Source: SB25 sp050180705
Lineage (GTDB): Bacteria; Bacteroidota; Bacteroidia; Bacteroidales; Tenuifilaceae
Length of the DNA: 64,000 nucleotides
NCBI GenBank assembly: GCA_050180705.1
Contig: JBFXDX010000004.1
Location: 186,001-250,000, forward strand
Direction: 5' to 3'
Each line of letters opens with the position of its first letter. Position 1 is the stretch's first letter. Under the pieces are notes generated by a model, which saw nothing but the letters and a program-made list of their open reading frames with translations, did no database searches and was not told where the DNA came from. Shown here one piece after another: positions 37,403 to 46,395 of the stretch. The translations under genes were made by a program, and so were the position numbers.

Positions 37403-40400
37403 TTACGACAAATACATCCTTTTGACTTGTGAGATTTGTTCCAAAAACCCCTCTCCACTTAAAACTATTGACGTTTCATTTCTGTAAAATGGACTAGACT
37501 CTTCTCTTACCGCTGAAAGCCAGTTAAACGAGCCCTCTACTAGTAAAAAATCGTCAACAATTAATGTTTTGTTGTGAATTCCATCCACAACTTTCAGAAT
37601 TACACCTGTATTTTTTAAGACATCTCTCCCTTTTTGAGAAGAATCTTTCAAACTACCATTTCTTGTATCTAGTTTTGAATCCGTATACACTAAAACTCTC
37701 ACACCTCTATTAATGGCAATCTTCGCTCTTTCTACCAGTTGGTCTGCTTCAATTGCATGAATAGAAATAAAAGGGGAGACAATAATTACTTCATTTTTTG
37801 CTGAATCTAAAGCATGTCTCAACATTTCAACATGCTCACTTAGTTTACTAATTCGCTTAACGGATTTATCATGAGTAATTGTTGAATCGAACACCAATTT
37901 GTTTGACAATTCAGAGTTTTCCTCTTCTAAAAGCCATTTTTTCAAATTACCTAAAGGAGTATTTTTTGATGAGTCAAGAACCCTAATATCCCCAAAAACA
38001 AGAAAACTGTGCTTAGCACGAGAAACAGCAACGTTTAACATATTATACTTACTATCAACAAATGTAGTTATATCCCCTTTCGAAAGCACTGTTGAAAAGA
38101 TAACAATTTCCATTTCTGCACCTTGCAATGCATGAACTGTCCCCGTAATTATCTTATTGTATTTCTTTCTATTTATTAATGTCAACTCCTTTTTTATCCA
38201 ATAAGACTGAGATTTGTATGGTGTCACAACCGCAATTATATTTTCAATTGCTTTACAATATGCTTTCTCCAGTTCATTACATTGCTCATCAATCCACTTT
38301 GCTATCACCCTCGCATCTGTCTTGTTTACTCGGCTCTTACCCTCAACTTCACTGTCACTATTTATATGGAAGAATCCTTTTGAGGGGAGATTATGCTGCT
38401 TTGAATGAAAATTACCCTTTTTGGGAAGAAGTTGATTGTTGTAGACATATTTATTGGAGTAAGATATAATCGAATCAAGGCAGCGTCTATGTTCTCTTAG
38501 AAGTGCTCCCTTAAATCCACCTATACTATATTCACAAGCATTCTGTGCTAATTTCATCAAATTTCCAGATGAACAAAGCCGTCCAGAATCAAGCAGTAAC
38601 TCATAATCCTCATCTGTGTGGTTTGAATCAATTATATTATTAGTCTGAAGGTTAACTATATCCACATTCTCTTCAACAGACCAGACTGGCTCTATTTGTA
38701 AGACATCTCCAACAACAATTGCTTTTTTTGCAAGAGAGAAAGAAGGAACAGAAACATCAGGAGAAACTTGCCCTGCCTCATCAACTATCATTAAATCAAA
38801 AAGTTCAAAATAAGGCATTACTTCTCCCTTTGAATAATATGTGGTAAATCGGGGCAATGAATGAAATGTAGATATAAAAATTGGTGTAATGCAAGCAATT
38901 CGATGCAGTTTGCTTTTGTAAGAATCCTTTGCTCTTTCTTTTTGCTGTTGCGTACTATTCATTATTTTCCCCCATTCTACAAGATATTCTGCTTCTCTAC
39001 AGTGAATTGATAGCCAGAATGCCTCACTCCTGAAAGAAATATCCATACGAACACTTATGTCCTCTAATGGTGATAGATTCTTGTATTCATTGCCAGTGTC
39101 TCTATAAAGATTTAAAAGTTTATTTGGATACTTATCGTCCCAATCTGAAATAATTGAATTGTAGTTATCTTCGTTGAGATTAATGTTTGCCAAACTTTTT
39201 GTCAATTTTGCCTTTTTTTCTACTGCTAAAAACTCTCTTTGACTCGATGCAACAAAGAGCTTATCAATTTGAAAAGTTAATTCACTATAACTTGAGTAAT
39301 CTGCATCTGTCGGGATTTGAACACCAATCATCGCCCTTTGATAAGATAGAGCCCTTCGAGTTTTCACTTTTGGCAAAAAAAAGAAAAGTTTATCAAAAAA
39401 ACTTCTATTCTTTTTTGCTGATAACAGTTGCTCCCCTGCTAACTTTAGAAAATTTTGATGAACTGCTTCATCTTTTATTTGATTATCAGCGATATTGATT
39501 ATACCAACCAATTCATGAACCGTTTTACAGCCAAGTGTATTTAAGAGTTCCTCATTTTCTTCATATCTTTTAGTAATTAAAAGGTAATCTTCAATCTTTC
39601 TAACCCTGTCTTTCACCTCTTTTCTAAGATTATAAATACAAGCATTAAGGTCATCCTCTTTTTCATAGTACTTTGCATATTCTTCAAGAAAATATTCTGT
39701 TTTTGAAATGATATCCGAACTTTCAAAGTCAGAAATAAATCCATCACCGAAAGGAGACGTGCAGGTCTGGTATTTATTGTTAACTTTTGTTGATAGGTAT
39801 AGACCAAATGATGACAATTCTGGAATCCAACGCTTTGAATAATCCGAAGTTGATGTCAAATTGAAACTTTCAAGAATATTCGTTATGGCTTGATTGTTGG
39901 TTGAACTAGCAATAATAAGTTCTGGAGGTTTATTTTCAAAAACTCCACGTACTATACTATTAGCTAGAATAGTTTGCAACAGAGTTGTTTTTCCTGTACC
40001 TGGGGGGCCATTAACTGCAAGAACATCGCCATATCCTAATTGATTGAACACTCGTATGCTTTGTCGTTGAGAGACTGACAAAGGGAATGTATCACTCATT
40101 TGACCGATGTGTAAGGTATTATAGAAACAGTTGAAAGTAGAAGGAAACGGCTTTTCAACAATATTTTCAAACCCCATAATTTTATTTAGGAGAACATGCT
40201 TTTCTGGTAATGTTAAAATACTATTGTAGAGATTTAGAATGTTTGCCGATAAGTTTCTTAATTCTCCTTTCTGTACATAAATCTTCCTTTCATTTTCTAT
40301 ATTATACTCGCTAAAATCTTTATCTATTGCTAACTTTAAAAAACTCTCACAATCCGACCAATACTTTCTCCAGTTATTTGAACTAAACTCGGTTCTCTGC

Positions 40401-40828
40401 AAACATTCATCAACCTTTTGAATAGAAGAAATTGTATAGAATGACTTAGGGTTTGGAGATAAATAATCTCGGACGAAAAAGGGTTTTCCGTTTGGAAACA
40501 ACTGACCATCTTTAGACATTTTTGCAGGAATCCAAAAAGGATAAACAATTTGAACTTGCTTCCCTTTTCCTTTGGCATGCTCATATTCAAACTGAAATGA
40601 GCATGGACAGATATCAACAGCCACAAGAGAATCTTCGTTTTCTTTATCCTTAGAATTATTCCATAAAGAAAATGCAAAATCAACTGGAACATTTTCAATG
40701 TAGTAATTTTCAACGAGAATAGGCTCTCCAGAAACCTGAACTAATTTACGGTCTGCGTCTGCTAAACTATTTTTATAGTATTGTAGCCATTGCTTTATTT
40801 TTGTAAGATTGAAATTACCCTTTTCCAT
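37403..40828 (-). CDS. SF1 helicase fused to phospholipase-D nuclease domain (Mokosh type II-like)
   Basis: A 1141-residue protein. After ~240 unassigned residues it has an SF1 (DNA2/NAM7/UPF1-type) helicase: SVSQRQSIRVFNQLG, Walker A GPPGTGKT (274-281), a long insert, Walker B-like MIVDEAGQVSPD, REHRRC, and near the end TGTVHALQGAEMEIVIFS and NVAVSRAKHSFLVFGD. The C-terminal ~150 residues form a single PLD domain with an HxK(x)4D motif (His1085, Lys1087, Asp1092) in VDGIHNKTLIVDDFLLVEGS. This helicase-PLD fusion is the plan of the single-gene type II Mokosh anti-phage system. It stands alone, convergent with the STAND gene. Confidence 0.78.
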   Translation of the reverse strand: MEKGNFNLTKIKQWLQYYKNSLADADRKLVQVSGEPILVENYYIENVPVDFAFSLWNNSKDKENEDSLVAVDICPCSFQFEYEHAKGKGKQVQIVYPFWIPAKMSKDGQLFPNGKPFFVRDYLSPNPKSFYTISSIQKVDECLQRTEFSSNNWRKYWSDCESFLKLAIDKDFSEYNIENERKIYVQKGELRNLSANILNLYNSILTLPEKHVLLNKIMGFENIVEKPFPSTFNCFYNTLHIGQMSDTFPLSVSQRQSIRVFNQLGYGDVLAVNGPPGTGKTTLLQTILANSIVRGVFENKPPELIIASSTNNQAITNILESFNLTSTSDYSKRWIPELSSFGLYLSTKVNNKYQTCTSPFGDGFISDFESSDIISKTEYFLEEYAKYYEKEDDLNACIYNLRKEVKDRVRKIEDYLLITKRYEENEELLNTLGCKTVHELVGIINIADNQIKDEAVHQNFLKLAGEQLLSAKKNRSFFDKLFFFLPKVKTRRALSYQRAMIGVQIPTDADYSSYSELTFQIDKLFVASSQREFLAVEKKAKLTKSLANINLNEDNYNSIISDWDDKYPNKLLNLYRDTGNEYKNLSPLEDISVRMDISFRSEAFWLSIHCREAEYLVEWGKIMNSTQQQKERAKDSYKSKLHRIACITPIFISTFHSLPRFTTYYSKGEVMPYFELFDLMIVDEAGQVSPDVSVPSFSLAKKAIVVGDVLQIEPVWSVEENVDIVNLQTNNIIDSNHTDEDYELLLDSGRLCSSGNLMKLAQNACEYSIGGFKGALLREHRRCLDSIISYSNKYVYNNQLLPKKGNFHSKQHNLPSKGFFHINSDSEVEGKSRVNKTDARVIAKWIDEQCNELEKAYCKAIENIIAVVTPYKSQSYWIKKELTLINRKKYNKIITGTVHALQGAEMEIVIFSTVLSKGDITTFVDSKYNMLNVAVSRAKHSFLVFGDIRVLDSSKNTPLGNLKKWLLEEENSELSNKLVFDSTITHDKSVKRISKLSEHVEMLRHALDSAKNEVIIVSPFISIHAIEADQLVERAKIAINRGVRVLVYTDSKLDTRNGSLKDSSQKGRDVLKNTGVILKVVDGIHNKTLIVDDFLLVEGSFNWLSAVREESSPFYRNETSIVLSGEGFLEQISQVKRMYLS

Positions 40829-41029
40829 TATTTATTTTTTATTGTTAATAAAGAATAATACTATCATTTTTTAAATATAATAAACATTTCTGTTTTTACT
40901 AAACAAACACAATATCATCTGCATCAACTTTAGAGTATACCTGAAGTTGATACACTTTTCACATCCAGTTTCAGCTTTTTTTCTCAGATTTTGCTTCATA
41001 TTTTAGCTCACACTAAATATGATACAGTA

Positions 41030-41653
41030 ATGGATGTAGTTTGTTATGTTAGAAAGTCAACGGAAGACCAAAATTGGGAACGCCAACTGGTCAATTTGAA
41101 GGAGATTGCAGAGGAAAAAGGATGGACGATGGTTCGAACCTTTTCAGAATCGATTAGTGGAACTACAAAGGCAAACAGTAGAAGAGAATTTACCGAAATG
41201 CTTAAATACGCAGAGGTTAAAGGGATAAAACTTATCATGCTCTCGGAGGTGTCTCGACTGGGAAGAAGAGTCACAGATATTCTTAACACAATTGAGCTTC
41301 TTCACGAGAAGGGCATTGCTTTATACATTCAACAATTTAATATGATATCACTTGAAGACGGCAAAGAAAATCCAACAGTTAAACTCCTATGCCAAATGAT
41401 GTCAATAGGCGCAGAGTTAGAGAACAACCTAAGAAAAGAGAGACAACGAGAAGGGATAGCCATTGCAAAAGTTCAGAATAAATACTGTGGTAGAAAAGAA
41501 GGTGCAGTGGCCGATAAAGATAATTTGTTTAAAAAATACAGGAATATATTGGATTTACTTGATAAAAGCGAATTGAGCATTCGAAGAATTGCAACAATTA
41601 CAGGACACTCAATCAACACTGTCCGCAGGATTAAGAAATTGGCATTTAATTAA
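41030..41653 (+). CDS. Small serine recombinase (resolvase/invertase family)
   Basis: A 207-residue site-specific recombinase. The catalytic N-terminus has Ser10 in MDVVCYVRKSTEDQNWERQ, followed by GTTKANSRREFTEMLKYAE and the conserved LSEVSRLGR (the Arg-rich active-site helix). The C-terminus has a helix-turn-helix (LSIRRIATITGHSINTVRRI). It is the size of resolvases and invertases, not of large serine integrases. ATG 41030 is chosen over the open frame from 40991. No inverted-repeat target or adjacent invertible segment is obvious, so its substrate is unknown. Its 3' end overlaps the small convergent gene by 8 bases. Confidence 0.9.
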   Translation: MDVVCYVRKSTEDQNWERQLVNLKEIAEEKGWTMVRTFSESISGTTKANSRREFTEMLKYAEVKGIKLIMLSEVSRLGRRVTDILNTIELLHEKGIALYIQQFNMISLEDGKENPTVKLLCQMMSIGAELENNLRKERQREGIAIAKVQNKYCGRKEGAVADKDNLFKKYRNILDLLDKSELSIRRIATITGHSINTVRRIKKLAFN

Positions 41654-41837
41654 ATACCATTCGATAACGCTCCAAGAAAGGGTCTGGGGCAAAATAGTGA
41701 TTTGGATACTTTGCTTTGTACACATGCTCTACCTTTCCCTCCTTTTCCTTATACTCCATAACTATCATGAATTCAAGTGTTCCATCGGAATTAAAGATAT
41801 CTTGATGAGCTATCAAAGTCTGTTTTTTCTCTTCCAT
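41646..41837 (-). CDS. Small hypothetical protein, 63 aa
   Basis: A small acidic-to-neutral protein, MEEKKQTLIAHQDIFNSDGT..., with strands such as LEFMIVMEYKEKEGKVEHVYKAK, ending PNHYFAPDPFLERYRMVFN. No family recognised. The ATG has an A-rich upstream stretch typical of Bacteroidota starts. It is convergent with the serine recombinase, overlapping by 8 bases at the 3' ends. The sequence looks like a real folded protein rather than noise, but confidence is moderate. Confidence 0.5.
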   Translation of the reverse strand: MEEKKQTLIAHQDIFNSDGTLEFMIVMEYKEKEGKVEHVYKAKYPNHYFAPDPFLERYRMVFN

Positions 41838-41949
41838 TTTTTATTATTTCTACAAAACTAACGGCATTGGTCGAACAAAAAAAATCACCCTATTTAGATT
41901 TTTTTTAAAGAGGTCAAACCAATATCTTTATTAGCATAATATCAAATAT

Positions 41950-42927
41950 ATGAGTAATACAAATGAATTAACAGAAAAAATCAAAGCCGTCTTGCTTGGA
42001 CTTTCCATTGGTGATAGTCTCGGAGTTCCCGTGGAGTTCTATGACAGAGAAGACCTCAAGCGGAATCCAGTTATAGGGATGCAAGGTTATGGCACACATA
42101 ACCAACCCGAAGGGACTTTTTCCGATGACTCTTCGTTGACATTTTGCTTAGCAGAGGCATTGACAGAAGGGTTTGACCTAAATACTATCGGCAAAAACCT
42201 TGTAAAGTGGTATACTGAAGGTTACTGGACAGCTTGTGGAGAGGTCTTTGACGTTGGTAATGCCACTAGGCATGCCATATACAGACTGAAAGATGGTATA
42301 GCCCCACTGCTGGCAGGTGGTCGAGAAGCAAAAGATAATGGGAATGGGTCTTTAATGCGTATAGCCCCACTGCTCTTTTTTATTAAAGATAAGCCTATAG
42401 AGGAACGCTTTGAGTTGACACGACAGGTTTCATCGATAACTCACGGACATATTCGCTCAGTATTATCTTGCTTTTATTATTTGGAGTTTATGAGGCTTTT
42501 ACTAATGGGTAAAGACAAGTTTGAAACATACAAGGAACTGCAATCAATAGTTCCAAAATTCTTAAACAACCTATCCATTGACCCATCAGAGATTGCTCTA
42601 TTTAACCGATTACTAAAGGGAGATATTCACAAACTTCATGAAGACGAGATTGAGAGTAGTGGCTACGTGATACATACCTTAGAAGCAAGTATTTGGGGTG
42701 TTCTCAAGACAAACAGTTATAAAGATGCTGTACTTTTGGTTGTAAATTTAGGCGATGATAGTGATACTATGGGGGCCGTGACAGGTTCATTAGCTGCGCT
42801 TTTATACGGTTTAAATAGCATTCCAGAGGAATGGTTGGATAAATTGGCGAGAAGAGATGATATTGTGAATTTGGCTGAACGGTTAGCCTTACGAACCAAT
42901 AAGGAAAACAAAAAAAGAACTTATTAA
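41950..42927 (+). CDS. ADP-ribosylglycohydrolase family protein
   Basis: A 325-residue all-helical hydrolase of the DraG/ARH family, which removes ADP-ribose from proteins or nucleic acids using two metal ions. Metal-binding motifs are GDSLGVPVEF, GTFSDDSSL (Asp59, Asp60) and C-terminal GDDSDTMGAVTGSLAALLYG. The NGNGSLMRIAPL segment is also typical. No ADP-ribosyltransferase is adjacent. It lies 73 bases upstream of the KAP NTPase gene on the same strand, so the two may act together. In defence contexts such enzymes have been linked to reversal of ADP-ribosylation; that role here is an inference. Confidence 0.9.
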   Translation: MSNTNELTEKIKAVLLGLSIGDSLGVPVEFYDREDLKRNPVIGMQGYGTHNQPEGTFSDDSSLTFCLAEALTEGFDLNTIGKNLVKWYTEGYWTACGEVFDVGNATRHAIYRLKDGIAPLLAGGREAKDNGNGSLMRIAPLLFFIKDKPIEERFELTRQVSSITHGHIRSVLSCFYYLEFMRLLLMGKDKFETYKELQSIVPKFLNNLSIDPSEIALFNRLLKGDIHKLHEDEIESSGYVIHTLEASIWGVLKTNSYKDAVLLVVNLGDDSDTMGAVTGSLAALLYGLNSIPEEWLDKLARRDDIVNLAERLALRTNKENKKRTY

Positions 42928-43000
42928 CTTTTAAACCAAACAATTAATATATTGATTATTTTCGTTATTGGTTTTATCACAACATTTAACCCTTTTGCTT

Positions 43001-46000
43001 ATGAATAATAGTTTCCCAAGGTTTATTAATGACCATCCTATTGGAGAAGACCTTTTTGAAGGAAAGTCTCAAGATAAGATTGCTGACAGTATTATTTCCT
43101 TTATTGAAGATAATGATGAAAGTAAGAAAAGAGTCATTGGAATTGATGGTGAGTGGGGTTCTGGAAAATCCAATGTTATTGAAATTATAAAGAAGAAGAC
43201 CAAGTCAAAGTATCATATATTCACATTCGACACATGGGGACATCAAGAAGACTTAACTCGAAGAGCCTTTCTTGAAGAATTCACCGATGACCTAATAAGA
43301 AATAAACTACTTTCTGAAAATTGGGCAGAAAATCTTAAAGAGAGACTTGCAACAAATAGAATTACAATAACCCAAAACACGCCAGAATTAAATACCCGTT
43401 TAGTTTTTTTGGTACTATTAATACTTTCAACTCCCTTAATTAAGATTGGCTTCGAATACATTTTTATAAGAAATGGGGCTGCTTTACCAGGGTTACTAAG
43501 TTTATTATCAACATTAAGCATAGTAATTATAACATTCCTTCTCATATGGGTTTTTTCAAAAAAAGAAAAGCCTACTCTTGGAAAACTTTTTCTAGTATAT
43601 AAAGGTCAACAAATAACAACCAATAAGCATGAGACTATAACAAGTTTAGAACCGTCTGTACGTGAATTTAGAAAAATTCTAAACGACCTTGTTTCAAATA
43701 TTAATGGGTCAAAAAGGATAATTCTTGTTTTTGATAACATGGACAGACTCCCCTCTAAGAATGTTAAAGAAATTTGGTCTTCAATACACACCTTTTTTGC
43801 AGAAGTTGAAACCAATAGTTTTCAGTCATGGGTATTGATTCCGTATGACCAGAAACACATATGTAAAGTTTTTAATGGGGAAAATGGTTCGGATATCAAT
43901 CTGACAATTAGCTATATACAGAAAACTTTCTCAATAGTATTCAGAGTCTCTCCTCCAATTCTTTCCGATTGGAAAACTTATTTCGAAACTAATTTCAAAA
44001 AAGCGTTCAATTTCACTCCTCCTCCTCAGGAGCACCTTGCTAATTTATTTGATTATTTGCATGAGGATAACACTATTAAACCAAGAGAAATTTTAGATTA
44101 TATTAATAATCTAGTGCTTCTAAATAAGCAATGGGGTGATGAGATACCATTACGATATTGTAGTTTGTTTTATTTAACAAAATCTGAGATTCTTGATAAC
44201 CCAGTCAAAACTATTATTGAAAGAAGTTTTATTAAGAAAGTTGAATCAATTTTTGAAGGAGATAATGATTTAGAAAAATATACATCTGCACTAGTTTTTA
44301 ATGTTAGCATTGATAAGGCTAATGAAGTATTACTGAGAAGAAGTATTGAAAAAACTCTTAGGGGTGAAAGCAACTTACAACCACTTTCTAACCACCCTGC
44401 TTTTATAACAATTCTTGACAGCTGCTATTACAATACTGATGTAAATGTATATAGCACTATTAATGCATTTAATGAATTAGATGATAACATTAAGAAACAA
44501 AGTATTTTTGAAAAATATTGGATTCATTTAAGCATTGAATTGCGTAAACTTAAACTCCATTTCCCTGATAGTGAAAATTACTATAAAATTTTGTTTGTTA
44601 ATCTCCCAAACGATGAGTTTAGATTAGACCTTCTTAAATATGTTCTTCTTCAAATCCAAGAGTTCATGTTGGATGAAAAATTCGTATTCAGAGGTGCAAA
44701 GTATTCTGAAATAATTGAAGACTTGGACGCATTCTTTAAATCAAACTCTATTAAAATAAATGTTTTCGAGAGGTGTCCTAAAATTATTTTTAACGCAGAG
44801 GACTTTATCGACTTTGTTGATTCTTGCAAGAACCCTTTCGAGCAGTATAATGTTGCAGCAGATAACGATACTTTAAACCAACTTCTAATTTCAAAACTTC
44901 CGTCTAACATTTCAGATAACTTAACCTTCCTTGAAACGACTAAAGGTAAGTATGATTACAGTGCCCTTATTTCTCAAGTTGAAGTCCACCTAAAAGCAAT
45001 GACGGCTAGTGTATCAAATTACCAATCTACAATATCTGACTTATATTATGTTTATCATACTGTTGCAAAAATAAAACCTCATCCAACCAGAATTCCAACA
45101 AATCACGCATGGGCGATGCTAAGTGCCAATCCTAATCAATCAAATGCGTTTGATTTATTGTTCAGTATACTTTCCGACATACCCCAACGCCCTACATATT
45201 TATCAAACCAAACAACTATTAGCCTTTTAGCAAAAACCGATAGAGTAGAAGAAGCTTCTTTAATTGCTGAGTACCATATGACATATGGAGATATAATAAA
45301 ATTGGCAATAACTAATCCGCAACCGTTGTTAATTGAAATAATCAAGCATTTAACTTTAAATCCAAATGATAATACAACACTATTTATCGAAGAGATAGTA
45401 AAAACTTATGATAGTATAAAGTCGTATATATTAAAAGATGATAAGGAATTCACTATTCGCTTCATAAGTAATCTTGATAAATGGTATGACGATTACAAAG
45501 TGCTTATTGAAAATAATGGCTTTTCCGAAATTCTCAATGTTTCTTTTGTTAATGACTGCTCCCTTGTATCTAATAAATTAACCCAATTAACTTTCGAAAA
45601 AGCAAATAATTATATTTCGTCAAAAACTCAGGAAGAATGGCAAAATGCATTCAACAGTTCTCAAAATTCATACCTTTTTAGTCTTACAAATAGTTTGCTG
45701 AAAAATCAAAAATATCAACACAAGAAATTATCAGAAGAAGCATTAAATGCATATAAGGATGCTATTTGGAATATAGCAAATAATGGTACAGTCCCAGAAG
45801 ATGTATCTGCTTGGGATTTATTGCTTGATTTTTTAGAAGCAAAAAAACTAAAATACACTTATACTCAAATAAGAGATAAATACATTTACAGTTCCGAAGT
45901 TGTGTCTCCTAGCTCAATGTATTTCTTTGAAAAGGGACTTTTTGCACATGGTTCGCTTGACGATAAAGATAAAATCGATGATGTTGTTAGAAAAATTATT

Positions 46001-46201
46001 ATCCCTTCAATTAATGATAATACTAACTTAGAAAATGTAATATTTAGAAACAATGAGAAAGTTCTGAGTATTATAAAGCAATCTAAAGACTATCTAGAGG
46101 AAACTATAGAAGCATTGAAAAAAAGAGCAACAGACGAAAATCGTACAAATATAGAATTTTTTGCTTCTAACCTAGGTTTCCAATTAGATTCAAATATATA
46201 G
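43001..46201 (+). CDS. KAP-family P-loop NTPase with membrane helices
   Basis: A 1066-residue protein. The KAP domain has Walker A GEWGSGKS (50-57) and Walker B RIILVFDNMDRLP (about 239-251). Between them two membrane helices are inserted (about 134-152 and 164-186), the feature that defines this membrane-associated NTPase family. The C-terminal ~650 residues are helical without a named domain. KAP NTPases occur often in defence islands and may sense infection at the membrane. The start is ATG 43001, which places the conserved FINDHPIGEDLF at the N-terminus; upstream open frame is ignored. It follows the ADP-ribosylglycohydrolase gene and ends at a strong terminator. Confidence 0.88.
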   Translation: MNNSFPRFINDHPIGEDLFEGKSQDKIADSIISFIEDNDESKKRVIGIDGEWGSGKSNVIEIIKKKTKSKYHIFTFDTWGHQEDLTRRAFLEEFTDDLIRNKLLSENWAENLKERLATNRITITQNTPELNTRLVFLVLLILSTPLIKIGFEYIFIRNGAALPGLLSLLSTLSIVIITFLLIWVFSKKEKPTLGKLFLVYKGQQITTNKHETITSLEPSVREFRKILNDLVSNINGSKRIILVFDNMDRLPSKNVKEIWSSIHTFFAEVETNSFQSWVLIPYDQKHICKVFNGENGSDINLTISYIQKTFSIVFRVSPPILSDWKTYFETNFKKAFNFTPPPQEHLANLFDYLHEDNTIKPREILDYINNLVLLNKQWGDEIPLRYCSLFYLTKSEILDNPVKTIIERSFIKKVESIFEGDNDLEKYTSALVFNVSIDKANEVLLRRSIEKTLRGESNLQPLSNHPAFITILDSCYYNTDVNVYSTINAFNELDDNIKKQSIFEKYWIHLSIELRKLKLHFPDSENYYKILFVNLPNDEFRLDLLKYVLLQIQEFMLDEKFVFRGAKYSEIIEDLDAFFKSNSIKINVFERCPKIIFNAEDFIDFVDSCKNPFEQYNVAADNDTLNQLLISKLPSNISDNLTFLETTKGKYDYSALISQVEVHLKAMTASVSNYQSTISDLYYVYHTVAKIKPHPTRIPTNHAWAMLSANPNQSNAFDLLFSILSDIPQRPTYLSNQTTISLLAKTDRVEEASLIAEYHMTYGDIIKLAITNPQPLLIEIIKHLTLNPNDNTTLFIEEIVKTYDSIKSYILKDDKEFTIRFISNLDKWYDDYKVLIENNGFSEILNVSFVNDCSLVSNKLTQLTFEKANNYISSKTQEEWQNAFNSSQNSYLFSLTNSLLKNQKYQHKKLSEEALNAYKDAIWNIANNGTVPEDVSAWDLLLDFLEAKKLKYTYTQIRDKYIYSSEVVSPSSMYFFEKGLFAHGSLDDKDKIDDVVRKIIIPSINDNTNLENVIFRNNEKVLSIIKQSKDYLEETIEALKKRATDENRTNIEFFASNLGFQLDSNI

Positions 46202-46244
46202 ATTATTGACAGAATCATTGTAATTACTCCTCTATCTTTACTTC

Positions 46245-46275
46245 TAAAAGAGTAGCATAACACGCTACTCTTTTA
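46245..46275 (+). terminator. Terminator of the KAP NTPase gene
   Basis: Perfect 12-bp inverted repeat TAAAAGAGTAGC / GCTACTCTTTTA with a 7-base loop, 43 bases past the stop, T-rich at the end. Confidence 0.8.
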
Positions 46276-46395
46276 TACATAAGTCATTAAATCAAATATT
46301 TAATACGATTTTACGTAATGCATCTTAATAGAATGCTGAATATTATCTAGTTGTAGAACATTTTATTACTTTTAAAAGATTAAATCAATAGAAAA

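Noticed and set aside
38179..38469. Open frame of 96 codons on the plus strand
   Set aside because: Antisense to the helicase core of the Mokosh-like gene.
41030..41653. Island integrase
   Set aside because: Too small for a large serine integrase and 13 kb from the only visible junction; more likely a resolvase.
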